From Vampirovibrio chlorellavorus (GTDB lineage Bacteria; Cyanobacteriota; Vampirovibrionia; Vampirovibrionales; Vampirovibrionaceae): a DNA stretch of 64,000 bases. Each line of letters starts with the position of its first letter. Positions within the stretch are counted from its first letter, which is position 1. The notes under the pieces were generated by a model. The model made no database searches, was not told the origin of the DNA, and was given only the letters and a program-made list of their open reading frames with translations. This document shows positions 8,067 to 16,317 of this stretch, in pieces. The position numbers and the translations under genes were made by a program. The stretch is from the NCBI GenBank assembly GCA_003149345.1, contig QFWI01000011.1, positions 186,001 through 250,000 on the forward strand, in the 5' to 3' direction.

Positions 8067-9320
8067 ATGCGCCATCCAAGCAAGCACACCCCTTCCCATT
8101 CTTTCGAGTCCCCTGAGTCCACAATCTCTTCGGAACGGGCCAATTTTTTTAAACACGTTGGTTGGCAATTTAATCTGGTCAAACTGGGGAAGCTGGTGGC
8201 TTTCTCTTTTGGGGTCACCGTACTCAGCACCCTGATGAGCTGTGCCTTGCAATGGCCGTGGGAAAATCACCTGCCTGTCCCTACAGGCGCCGCCCCGGTG
8301 TTGGCCGCCCCGGAGCCCTCGCCGTTAACTCCCGATGAGAAAATCAACATCAACATTTACCGCACCACCAGCCCGGCGGTGGTCAACATTAGCAGCACGG
8401 TGTTGTCCCTGGACATGTTCTCAAATATCATCCCCGAAAAAGGCTCGGGCTCCGGGATGATTATTACCCCGGACGGCTACATCCTCACCAACGGGCACGT
8501 AGTGGAAGAAGCCCAGCAACTGGAAGTCACCCTGCTGGATGGCAAAGTGTTTAAGGCCAAACTGATTGGCGGCGATTTAAGCAAAGACGTGGCCCTGATC
8601 AAAATCGATCCAGGCCCGTTAAAGCTGCCGACCATTCAAATGGGCAATTCCGATCATCTGGAGGTTGGGCAGAACGTGTACGCCATTGGGAACCCGTTTG
8701 GCCTGAACAGTACCCTGACCACTGGGGTCATCAGCAGTCTGGGACGAACCCTCAAGGCGCCCAACGGACGCCTGATTGAAGGCATTATTCAGACGGACGC
8801 CGCTATTAATCCCGGCAATTCAGGGGGACCGTTGTTAAACAGTTCCGGGCAGCTGATTGGCATTAATACGGCCATTTTTAGTCCCTCCGGCAGCAACGCG
8901 GGTATCGGCTTTGCGGTTCCTGCCAATACTGCCCGGCGCATCGCGGAAGACCTGATTGCTTATGGTCGGGTCATTCGTCCTTTTCTGGGGGTGGAAGTCG
9001 GGATGGAAATCAACCCTTATATGGCTAAGGCGCTTCAGTTGCCTGTTTCCAAGGGGCTATTGGTTGCCCGAATCGTGCCCAACGGGCCAGCGGCCCAGGC
9101 GGGCCTTAAAGCGGCCAATCAGGTGCTGGTGGTGGGAAACCGACAAATTCCGGTGGGCGGCGATATTATTGTTGCTTACGATGGCAAGCCCGCTGAAAGC
9201 GCCGATCGCTTCATGAATTACGTGGAGTCCAAGCGCCCGGGCGATACCCTGAGCCTGAATATCAACCGCAATGGCTCGCCTGTCACCCTCCAAGTCAAGC
9301 TATCAGAACGCCCCCGCTAA
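8067..9320 (+). CDS. HtrA/DegP-like trypsin-fold serine protease with PDZ domain
   Basis: An envelope quality-control protease. From ATG 8067 (GAGAG just upstream) the protein has 417 residues: a 40-residue cytoplasmic N-terminus, a membrane segment (about 40-60, ending LMSCAL), a trypsin-like domain with catalytic H144 (TNGHVV), D174 (KDVALIKID) and S252 (GNSGGP), then one PDZ domain in about the last 110 residues. A single PDZ and a membrane anchor resemble cyanobacterial HhoA/HtrA or DegS more than two-PDZ DegP. An in-frame start at 7983 is possible. The response regulator follows by 25 nt. Confidence 0.92.
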   Translation: MRHPSKHTPSHSFESPESTISSERANFFKHVGWQFNLVKLGKLVAFSFGVTVLSTLMSCALQWPWENHLPVPTGAAPVLAAPEPSPLTPDEKININIYRTTSPAVVNISSTVLSLDMFSNIIPEKGSGSGMIITPDGYILTNGHVVEEAQQLEVTLLDGKVFKAKLIGGDLSKDVALIKIDPGPLKLPTIQMGNSDHLEVGQNVYAIGNPFGLNSTLTTGVISSLGRTLKAPNGRLIEGIIQTDAAINPGNSGGPLLNSSGQLIGINTAIFSPSGSNAGIGFAVPANTARRIAEDLIAYGRVIRPFLGVEVGMEINPYMAKALQLPVSKGLLVARIVPNGPAAQAGLKAANQVLVVGNRQIPVGGDIIVAYDGKPAESADRFMNYVESKRPGDTLSLNINRNGSPVTLQVKLSERPR

Positions 9321-9345
9321 CCGTTGTTATTGATAAGGATCTTTC

Positions 9346-10068
9346 ATGGCTAAAATTATTGTGGTGGATGACGATTTGGCCATCCAGACCCTCATCAAAA
9401 TCAATCTGGAATTACAGAAGCATCGGGTTTTAACCGCCAACGACGGTGTGGAGGGCTACGCCCTGATTCAGCAGGAACTGCCGGATCTCATCATTCTGGA
9501 TGTGATGATGCCCAACGCTGACGGCTACACGGTGTGCCAGCGGGTTCGGAAAAACCCGGCCACCGAGCATATCCCGGTGCTGATGCTGACCGCCCTGGGC
9601 GTGGTGGAGGATAAGGTCAAGGGGTTTGATGTGGGGGCCGATGACTATCTGGTAAAGCCCTTTGAGTTGCCGGAATTGCAAGTGCGGGTGCGTGCCTTAT
9701 TGCGTCGTAGCGGGCAATTGCCCAAGTCGGCTACGACTACAGAAATTCTCTCAGTTGGCGATATCACCCTGATTCCTGAAAATCTGGAGGTCAAAATCCA
9801 GAACAACATTGCCAAACTCACCCCCACCGAGTTTGAAATCCTGAACTGCCTGGTGCAAAACCACCATCAGGCTATTTCCCTCAGTAAATTGCTGCAAGAT
9901 GTATGGGGCTATTCTCCCGATGATGATGTGGAGACCATTCGGGTGCATGTTCGACATCTGCGTAGCAAGCTGGACAAGGTTTCGGGTGGTAAAAGCTATG
10001 TGGAAACTATCTACGGGGGAGGTTACCGCCTTATCCCGGAAGGACTGGCCAAAAATAAAAGCAAATAA
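9346..10068 (+). CDS. OmpR/PhoB-family response regulator (RpaA/RpaB-like)
   Basis: A 240-residue two-domain regulator. The receiver has acidic pocket D8-D10, phospho-acceptor D52 (LDVMMP), T82 and K104 (VKPF). The winged-helix output domain (about 135-232) ends in the typical YVETIYGGGYRL. The receiver block MLTALG...GADDYLVKPFELPEL is close to the cyanobacterial RpaA/RpaB and PhoB groups. No histidine kinase is adjacent, so its partner is unknown. The start has AAGGA before ATG. Likely co-transcribed with the upstream protease gene, which hints at envelope stress control (inference). Confidence 0.92.
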   Translation: MAKIIVVDDDLAIQTLIKINLELQKHRVLTANDGVEGYALIQQELPDLIILDVMMPNADGYTVCQRVRKNPATEHIPVLMLTALGVVEDKVKGFDVGADDYLVKPFELPELQVRVRALLRRSGQLPKSATTTEILSVGDITLIPENLEVKIQNNIAKLTPTEFEILNCLVQNHHQAISLSKLLQDVWGYSPDDDVETIRVHVRHLRSKLDKVSGGKSYVETIYGGGYRLIPEGLAKNKSK

Positions 10069-10097
10069 GCGTCCGGTCAGTCTGAAACCATTGGCCA

Positions 10098-10136
10098 ACC
10101 CCTGTTACGCAGATTCAATAGGGGCTTTTTATTTTG
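10098..10136 (+). terminator. terminator of the protease-regulator operon
   Basis: CCCCT (10099-10103) and AGGGG (10120-10124) form a short stem with a large loop, followed by C and TTTTTATTTT. Short stem but a good T-run. Confidence 0.5.
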
Positions 10137-10198
10137 GCACAAGCTGTATGGCCCCTAACGCGGGTAGCTTCGATCTTCCTTGGCTTCCGCGGCACAAG

Positions 10199-10227
10199 TT
10201 GACATTGATTTTTGCTTTGGCTACAGT
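10199..10227 (+). promoter_or_regulatory. sigma70-type promoter candidate of the rpsL operon
   Basis: A perfect TTGACA (10199-10204), a 17-nt spacer and TACAGT (10222-10227). It would give an rpsL leader of about 210 nt. A second -10-like TATACT (10392-10397) lacks a matching -35. Apart from the terminator near 10098-10136 and these signals, the gene-free stretch 10069-10443 shows no ORF with a ribosome-binding site. Confidence 0.5.
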
Positions 10228-10443
10228 GATCATCCACGAAAGTGCCAGTTCCATGATTTGATTTTAAATCCCTCGATTTATCGTCAAAAAGAAGTAGTGG
10301 TCACTCTGGTCAACCTCACGAAGCGCCCCAGCATTTTGCGGTATCGCAAATGCCTTCCAGGGATTTGGCAATCGCTTTCGGACTAAAAGCGTATACTCAG
10401 TGCAGATTTAATCATTCAATAAACCATTTCAGGAGGTCATCCC

Positions 10444-10836
10444 TTGCCCACAATCGCACAGCTCGTTCGGAAAGAACGGATCAAGTTCAAACGCAAAACC
10501 AAGTCCCCCGCTTTGGCGTCCAACCCTCAAAAGCGTGGCGTTTGCACCCGTGTTTACACCACCACTCCCAAAAAACCGAACTCTGCTTTGCGCAAGGTCG
10601 CTCGTGTGCGTTTGACCAACGGGTTTGAAGTAACCACCTATATCCCCGGCGTTGGCCACAACCTGCAAGAGCACTCCGTCATCCTGATCCGCGGTGGCCG
10701 GGTTAAGGATTTGCCGGGTGTTCGCTATCACACGGTTCGTGGCACCCTGGACTTCGCTGGCGTGAAGGATCGCAAGCAGTCCCGCAGCAAATACGGCGCC
10801 AAGAAAAATCAGCCCGCTGCCAAAGGCAAGAAATAG
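10444..10836 (+). CDS. rpsL: 30S ribosomal protein S12
   Basis: A 130-residue decoding-centre protein with the invariant [19 protein letters not shown] and [17 protein letters not shown] blocks. The lysines in both blocks (the usual streptomycin-resistance positions) are wild-type. The start is TTG at 10444, fixed by AGGAGG seven bases upstream and by the S12 N-terminus MPTIAQLVR. First gene of rpsL-rpsG, followed by fusA after a terminator-like hairpin. It ends in TAG, showing that TAG is a normal stop here. Confidence 0.97.
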   Translation: MPTIAQLVRKERIKFKRKTKSPALASNPQKRGVCTRVYTTTPKKPNSALRKVARVRLTNGFEVTTYIPGVGHNLQEHSVILIRGGRVKDLPGVRYHTVRGTLDFAGVKDRKQSRSKYGAKKNQPAAKGKK

Positions 10837-10876
10837 CACTAGCATTCAGAAGTAAGAAGCAAGGAGTTTTCCCTTT

Positions 10877-11347
10877 ATGTCGCGTCGCTCGAAACCGAAA
10901 AAACGCATCCCAATGCCCGATTCCATTTACAACGATGTGGAAGTGGCCAAATTTATCAACCGCCTTATGATGAAGGGCAAGAAAAGCGTCGCTGAGCGTA
11001 TTTTCTACGATGCGATCGAGCTGCTGGAAGGCAAGACCGACGACAAAGGGATCGACGTATTCCGCAAGTCCTTGCGCAAAGCCAAGCCGCTGGTTCGGGT
11101 AAAAGCTCGCCGGGTGGGTGGTTCTACCTATCAGGTGCCGATCGAAGTCCGTGAGGATGAAGGTTTGGCCATTGGCTCCCGCTGGCTGATTGAATACGCC
11201 AGAAAGCGCAAAGGCCGCTCCATGACCGAAAAGCTGGCTGCCGAGCTTCTGGATATTTACCGTGGTACTGGCGCTACCGTGAAAAAGCGGGAAGAAACGC
11301 ACAAAATGGCTGAAGCCAACAAGGCCTTTGCCCACTACCGCTTCTAA
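10877..11347 (+). CDS. rpsG: 30S ribosomal protein S7
   Basis: A 156-residue primary 16S rRNA-binding protein that organises the 30S head. Recognisable blocks are KFINRLMMKGKKSVAERIFY and RVGGSTYQVPIEV, and the end is KAFAHYRF. AAGGAG precedes the ATG. It follows rpsL by 40 nt in the standard str order. In E. coli S7 represses its own operon; whether this applies here is not visible. Confidence 0.97.
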   Translation: MSRRSKPKKRIPMPDSIYNDVEVAKFINRLMMKGKKSVAERIFYDAIELLEGKTDDKGIDVFRKSLRKAKPLVRVKARRVGGSTYQVPIEVREDEGLAIGSRWLIEYARKRKGRSMTEKLAAELLDIYRGTGATVKKREETHKMAEANKAFAHYRF

Positions 11348-11356
11348 ATTCGATGT

Positions 11357-11397
11357 ACCGAGTGGCACTTGTCTCCGACAGGTGTCACTCGGTTTTT
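11357..11397 (+). terminator. terminator or attenuator between rpsG and fusA
   Basis: ACCGAGTG (11357-11364), extended by GCAC, pairs with CACTCGGT (11386-11393), followed by five T residues. It would end or attenuate rpsL-rpsG transcription before fusA. Confidence 0.8.
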
Positions 11398-11491
11398 CAC
11401 CGTTTTTACTCCCTGTTCTCCCTCAGTCCATCCAACTCCTTTAACCCCAGTTTTTAATGAAAAAGATTGAATGAAAAAGAGGTTTTAAACC

Positions 11492-13588
11492 GTGGCCAGA
11501 AAAATTCAACTCGAAAAAGTCCGCAACATCGGGATTGCCGCACACATTGACGCTGGTAAAACCACGACCACCGAGCGGATTTTATACTTCACCGGCAAGG
11601 TGCACAAACTCGGTGAAGTTCACGAAGGTACCGCTGTAACCGACTGGATGGAGCAAGAGCGTGAGCGCGGCATTACCATCACCTCCGCGGCCATTACCTC
11701 CAGCTGGAAAAATCACCAGATCAACATTATTGACACCCCTGGCCACGTAGATTTCACCATTGAAGTAGAGCGTTCCTTGCGGGTACTGGATGGCGTGGTT
11801 GCTGTATTCTGCGCCGTGGGTGGCGTACAGTCCCAGTCCGAAACCGTATGGCGCCAAGCGGATCGCTACAAGGTTCCCCGTATGGTGTTTGTGAACAAAA
11901 TGGATCGTACCGGCGCTAACTTTGAGCGCGTAGTCGGCCAGATTTCCGGTCGTTTGGGCGCCAATGCCCACCCCATTCAGTTGCCCATCGGCGCTGAAGA
12001 TCAATTGACCGGTATCATCGATCTGATCGAACAAAAAGCTCACATCTACAAAAATGATTTGGGAACTGAAATTGAAGTCATTGACATTCCCGCTGATTAC
12101 GCCGATCAGGCGGCTGCTGCCCGTGAAAGCCTGGTAGAGGCCGTTGTTGAGCATGATGACACCTTGATGGAGAAGTATCTGGGTGGCGAGGAAATTTCCG
12201 TAGAGGAATTGAAAAAAGCCCTGCGTAAAGCGGTTTGCGAGGTTAAAATCGTTCCCGTGGTCTGCGGTACCGCTTTCAAAAACAAGGGCGTCCAGTTGTT
12301 GCTGGATGCTGTCATTGACTATCTGCCCTCCCCCATCGACGTTCCCAACATTCAGGGTAAAAACCTGGATGGCAGTGACGCCGAGCGGAAAAGTAGCGAT
12401 GACGAGCCTTTCGCCGCCTTGGCTTTCAAAATCATGACAGACCCTTACGTGGGCCGTTTGACTTTTTGCCGGGTTTACAGCGGTGTGTTGCAGTCCGGTA
12501 GCTACGTTACCAACGCCACCAAAGGGAAAAAAGAGCGCATCAGCCGTCTGGTTCAGATGGAAGCCGATGATCGTAAAGAGATTGATGAAATCCGTGCCGG
12601 TGACATTTGCGCCGTGGTGGGTCTGAAAGATACGACGACTGGTGATACCCTCTGCGCTGAGAACTCTCCGGTTATTCTGGAATCCATCCACATTCCCGAT
12701 CCGGTTATTGAAGTCGCCATTGAGCCTAAAACGAAGGCCGATCAGGAAAAATTGGGCAACTCCATGTCCAAGCTGGCGGAAGAAGATCCCACCTTCCGGG
12801 TGCGTGTTGACCAGGAAACCGGTCAAACCGTTATTGCCGGGATGGGCGAGCTTCACCTGGAAATCATCGTGGACCGTCTGCTGCGTGAATTCAAAGTGGA
12901 AGCCAACGTGGGTAAACCTCAGGTGGCCTACCGTGAAACCATCACCAAGTCCGTTGAAGTGGAAGGCAAATACGTTCGTCAGTCTGGTGGTCGTGGTCAG
13001 TATGGTCACGTCTGGATCCGTCTGGAACCGCAAGAGCGTGGCACTGGCTTTGTCTTCGAGAACAAAATCGTGGGTGGTACCGTTCCCAAGGAATACGTGG
13101 GACCTGCCGCCAAAGGGATCGAAGAAGCCCTGCAAGGTGGTGTCATCGCTGGCTTTGAAGTGATCGATGTCAAAGCGACCCTGTTTGATGGTAGCTACCA
13201 CGATGTGGACTCCAACGAGATGGCCTTTAAAATCGCTGGCTCTATGGCGGCCAAGGCAGGCGTCCCCAAAGCAGGCCCGCAATTGCTGGAACCTGTGATG
13301 AAGGTTGACGTTGAAGTGCCCGAGGACTTCATGGGCGATGTCATTGGTGACTTGTCCAGCCGTCGGGGTCGGATTGAAGGGATGGAGCCCATTCCGGGCA
13401 CCGGTACCCAAAAAATCCGCTCCATGGTTCCCCTGGCTGAAATGTTCGGTTACGCCACCGACATCCGTAGCAAAACCCAGGGCCGTGGTACCTTTGCGAT
13501 GGAATTCGCTCATTACGAGCCAATGCCAAACAACATTGCAGAACCTCTGATCGCCAAATTCAGAGGCCAGGCTGCCGCTGCCAACTAG
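11492..13588 (+). CDS. fusA: elongation factor G
   Basis: The 698-residue translocase GTPase. G1 [10 protein letters not shown]3 DTPGHVDF and G4 NKMDRTG are visible, followed by domains II-V including the [23 protein letters not shown] region of domain V. The start is GTG at 11492, supported by AAGAGG upstream and the [15 protein letters not shown] start. Normal full length. It is separated from rpsG by a 145-nt gap with a terminator-like hairpin and is not followed by tuf, which lies about 8.9 kb downstream. Confidence 0.97.
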   Translation: MARKIQLEKVRNIGIAAHIDAGKTTTTERILYFTGKVHKLGEVHEGTAVTDWMEQERERGITITSAAITSSWKNHQINIIDTPGHVDFTIEVERSLRVLDGVVAVFCAVGGVQSQSETVWRQADRYKVPRMVFVNKMDRTGANFERVVGQISGRLGANAHPIQLPIGAEDQLTGIIDLIEQKAHIYKNDLGTEIEVIDIPADYADQAAAARESLVEAVVEHDDTLMEKYLGGEEISVEELKKALRKAVCEVKIVPVVCGTAFKNKGVQLLLDAVIDYLPSPIDVPNIQGKNLDGSDAERKSSDDEPFAALAFKIMTDPYVGRLTFCRVYSGVLQSGSYVTNATKGKKERISRLVQMEADDRKEIDEIRAGDICAVVGLKDTTTGDTLCAENSPVILESIHIPDPVIEVAIEPKTKADQEKLGNSMSKLAEEDPTFRVRVDQETGQTVIAGMGELHLEIIVDRLLREFKVEANVGKPQVAYRETITKSVEVEGKYVRQSGGRGQYGHVWIRLEPQERGTGFVFENKIVGGTVPKEYVGPAAKGIEEALQGGVIAGFEVIDVKATLFDGSYHDVDSNEMAFKIAGSMAAKAGVPKAGPQLLEPVMKVDVEVPEDFMGDVIGDLSSRRGRIEGMEPIPGTGTQKIRSMVPLAEMFGYATDIRSKTQGRGTFAMEFAHYEPMPNNIAEPLIAKFRGQAAAAN

Positions 13589-13612
13589 GACGGTAAACGG
13601 TTAAAGACCTGA

Positions 13613-13644
13613 AAAGACCGGGAAGAATATTCCCGGTCTTTTTT
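13613..13644 (+). terminator. Rho-independent terminator of fusA
   Basis: AAAGACCGGGAA and TTCCCGGTCTTT form a perfect stem around AGAATA, followed by a T-run. The opposing gene ends about 100 nt further on. Confidence 0.9.
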
Positions 13645-13739
13645 CGCTGATGAGCGTATGAATGGAATCAATAATTGGCAGGCCTATTGACTGGTCTGGT
13701 GGTCGGCGACTCAGGCGGATGGGGCAGGCGAAGTTCAGG

Positions 13740-14903
13740 CTATTCCGCTTTATTTTTCCCGTCCCGGTAAAGTTCCGGCAAAAAATCCTTGATGGTGCGC
13801 ACCTGAATGGTGTCATCCTCAATGGTCAAAATACGGGTTTCAGCGGAGCCCCGGTTACGGGCAATCCGGCCCAGGCTGGTGATGGGGGGTAACTGGGTAT
13901 CATCGCCATAATAGGCCACCGCCTGTATTTTTTCCGGTTTTGTATTTGCCGCATCTTCATCGGCAGGCGTCTGCGGGTTTCTCTGGGTCAAGCCAGCGGC
14001 CACTGTGGCTAAATCCGCCGGAACATGCCAGCGAGTCGACCAGTCTACGCGGGCCCCGGTGATTAACCGTCCCGAAGGATAGAGCAACATGGCCACACCG
14101 GTCGGCACCTTGGAATCCCGGGCTAATGAGCGATTGGCGAGATAGGCCGTCTGGGCCTGATCCATAAGCTCTCGGGCAGCCTGTTTGGTCAAGGGAGGAT
14201 ACTGTTCGGTGGGCCGAGTGGTGGCCAGTGTGCTGAAGGTCACCGGCAATTCCGCGAGAGGATGCTGAGTTTTGGAAGTGATAGCGCGGCCCTTATAAAG
14301 CGGCAACATCTCCCGAACGGAGCGCTGGCGCATCAATGGAGGCTTCCCGGCGGTATTTTTTTCAAGGCTAATGACCGACGCGTCCGGCGGGCAGATGGGA
14401 CTGGCCAGCCACTCCTGGCAATCCGCGCAGGGAATGGGATGATCGTCTTTCAGATTGGCGCTGACCAGATAAATCGTCTTCACGGGCGGGAGCGGCGACG
14501 GTGTTTGCTGCTGCTGACTTTGTTTTTGAATCCACTGATTTTGAGCAGCCCCAATGGCCAATCGCAGATCACACAGGGTTAATTGACGACTGGCTTCCAC
14601 ATTGGCGCTCATCCCCTCGGTGCCATCGGCCAGTTTGACCAGTGCGGCGTAATGCCTGCCGGAATAATTCGGGGCCAGCCGGGCTGCGGTTTGGGCATGG
14701 CGTTGCAGCCGTTCTAAATGCTGCTGGTGTGATTCGCCCGGCGGGATTGGCGTTGCCGCCGAAAATTCCACGGTATCCCCGTTGGGGGTCTGACTGCCAC
14801 GCCCTTGGAATTTGGTCTGCTCGGAATGGGGTCTGCGGTCATACCTTTGGGGTAGCGGGGACGGTACTGTTTTAAAAAAAACGTTAAAAGGCGGCAAATT
14901 CAT
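13740..14903 (-). CDS. degenerate tandem cytidine-deaminase-fold protein
   Basis: The 387-residue protein is not a known named enzyme, but two CDA-like repeats can be seen. Repeat 1 (about 75-205) has LAPNYSGRHYAAL, ADGTEGMSANVEAS, C111 in LTLCDLRLAI, and PCADC (C159, C162) at 158-162. These match the CDA pattern GxNVExxS...CAE...PCxxC, with all three Zn cysteines kept but CAE changed to CDL, so the catalytic Glu is a Leu. Repeat 2 (about 255-380) has TGVAMLLYPSGRLITGARVDWS...VPADLA and LPPITSLGRI...FLPELY, where the Zn cysteines are lost. The assignment is by pattern and needs a profile search. Linkers are Gln/Pro-rich. Convergent with fusA; ends 96 nt from its terminator. Confidence 0.6.
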   Translation of the reverse strand: MNLPPFNVFFKTVPSPLPQRYDRRPHSEQTKFQGRGSQTPNGDTVEFSAATPIPPGESHQQHLERLQRHAQTAARLAPNYSGRHYAALVKLADGTEGMSANVEASRQLTLCDLRLAIGAAQNQWIQKQSQQQQTPSPLPPVKTIYLVSANLKDDHPIPCADCQEWLASPICPPDASVISLEKNTAGKPPLMRQRSVREMLPLYKGRAITSKTQHPLAELPVTFSTLATTRPTEQYPPLTKQAARELMDQAQTAYLANRSLARDSKVPTGVAMLLYPSGRLITGARVDWSTRWHVPADLATVAAGLTQRNPQTPADEDAANTKPEKIQAVAYYGDDTQLPPITSLGRIARNRGSAETRILTIEDDTIQVRTIKDFLPELYRDGKNKAE

Positions 14904-15126
14904 GATCTATTCGCAAAGAGGCCGGTCTGTCGGGCCATTTCAAAGTTGGATTTATGGTCACAGAACATCGAGGAGGGAACGTTGGCGCTGTAGTGACTGG
15001 AATGTTTGATTTAAAATGAGCGTAACACAAGCATGCTGAAGATTTCGATATCAATTGTATCTGCTCTTATTCAACTGCCCATGGTGTGGGTTTGCTTGTC
15101 ACCGATAATTTTTTGGAAGGGAAGCC

Positions 15127-16317
15127 ATGAAAAAAGCTGAATTGTTGATGATCCCCGGCCCGACGCCGCTACCAGAGCCGGTGCGTGAAGTGATGAGTCG
15201 TCCTGCCATTGGGCATCGCAGCGCCGAATTCAAAGACGTACTGAAACGTGTTTTCCCCAATTTGCAGTGGATTTTTGGCGCTAAAAATCAGGTTTTCCTT
15301 TACACAGCCAGTGGCACTGGGGCTATGGAAGCCTCCATGGTCAATGTCCTGAATCCCGGCGATCGGGTGCTGGCTTTGGTTAATGGGGTATTTAGCCATC
15401 GCTGGGCGGAAATCGCCAAAACCCTGGGCTTGCAGGTGGAAACCCTGGATGTTCCCGCTGGGGAGGCGCATACCCCGGCGATGTTGCAAGAGTATCTGGA
15501 AGCCCGCTTAAACACGGACTATAAAGCGATTTTGCTCAACCACAGTGAAACGTCCACCGGGGTTCTCAGCCCCATTCGGGAGCTGGTGGCGGTCAGCCGA
15601 CAAACCCACCCCAACGCCCTGACCATTGTGGATACCATCACCAGTTTGGGCGCCACCCACTTCTCGCTGGATGACTGGGATGTGGATATCGCCGTTTCTG
15701 GCAGCCAAAAGGGCTTTATGTTGCCGCCGGGGCTGTCCTTTCTGGCTCTGAGCGATCGGGCCTGGAAAGCACACCAGCAATGTCATCAGCCCGGCTACTA
15801 CTTTAACTTTACCCGTTATCAAAAGGCCCAACTGGAAAACACCACACCCTATACCCCAGCCACCCCGCAAATTTTGGGGCTGGATGTGGCCCTGACCCTG
15901 ATGCAAGAAGAGGGACTGGATAATATCATCCAACGGCACGCCCGCCTGAGCCGGATGACCCGAGCCGGTGTTCAGGCGCTGGGACTGTCACTGTTTGTTT
16001 CCGATCCGGCACTGGCCAGCCCCTCGGTCACCTCTTTCCTGCCGCCTGCCGGACTCACGGTTGATGCCATTCGGGCCGGTCTCAAAAAGCGTTTCGGCAT
16101 TATTATCGCCGATGGCCAGAAAGAGCTGAAAGGCAAAATCATGCGAATCGGTCACTTGGGTCATGTCTCTGAGCGGGATGTGCTGACCACCTTGTCCGCT
16201 CTGGAGGCGGTACTGATGGATCTGGGATTATCGGTTTCTCCGGGTGCGGGAGTGGCTGCCGCCCTGCAAGCCGCCGAGACCGAGGCTGAACTGAAACAGG
16301 CGGTGACCCATGCCTAG
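15127..16317 (+). CDS. class V pyridoxal-phosphate aminotransferase (alanine/serine-glyoxylate type)
   Basis: A 396-residue fold-type I enzyme of the AGT/SgaA/PucG group. The N-terminal MIPGPTPLP, TASGTGAMEA (about 60-69, phosphate binding), D169 in IVDTITSLG and the Schiff-base lysine K195 in SGSQKGFMLPPG are all visible. It overlaps serA by 8 nt, so it may supply the transamination step paired with phosphoglycerate dehydrogenase or interconvert serine, glyoxylate and alanine; sequence alone does not choose. GGAAGGGAAG precedes the ATG. About 30 C-terminal residues beyond the family core are Ala-rich. Confidence 0.9.
   Translation: MKKAELLMIPGPTPLPEPVREVMSRPAIGHRSAEFKDVLKRVFPNLQWIFGAKNQVFLYTASGTGAMEASMVNVLNPGDRVLALVNGVFSHRWAEIAKTLGLQVETLDVPAGEAHTPAMLQEYLEARLNTDYKAILLNHSETSTGVLSPIRELVAVSRQTHPNALTIVDTITSLGATHFSLDDWDVDIAVSGSQKGFMLPPGLSFLALSDRAWKAHQQCHQPGYYFNFTRYQKAQLENTTPYTPATPQILGLDVALTLMQEEGLDNIIQRHARLSRMTRAGVQALGLSLFVSDPALASPSVTSFLPPAGLTVDAIRAGLKKRFGIIIADGQKELKGKIMRIGHLGHVSERDVLTTLSALEAVLMDLGLSVSPGAGVAAALQAAETEAELKQAVTHA

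Noticed and set aside
11582..13513. A 643-codon open frame antisense to fusA
   Set aside because: It mirrors EF-G codon bias, and fusA is certain on the other strand; the antisense protein has no domain and no ribosome site.
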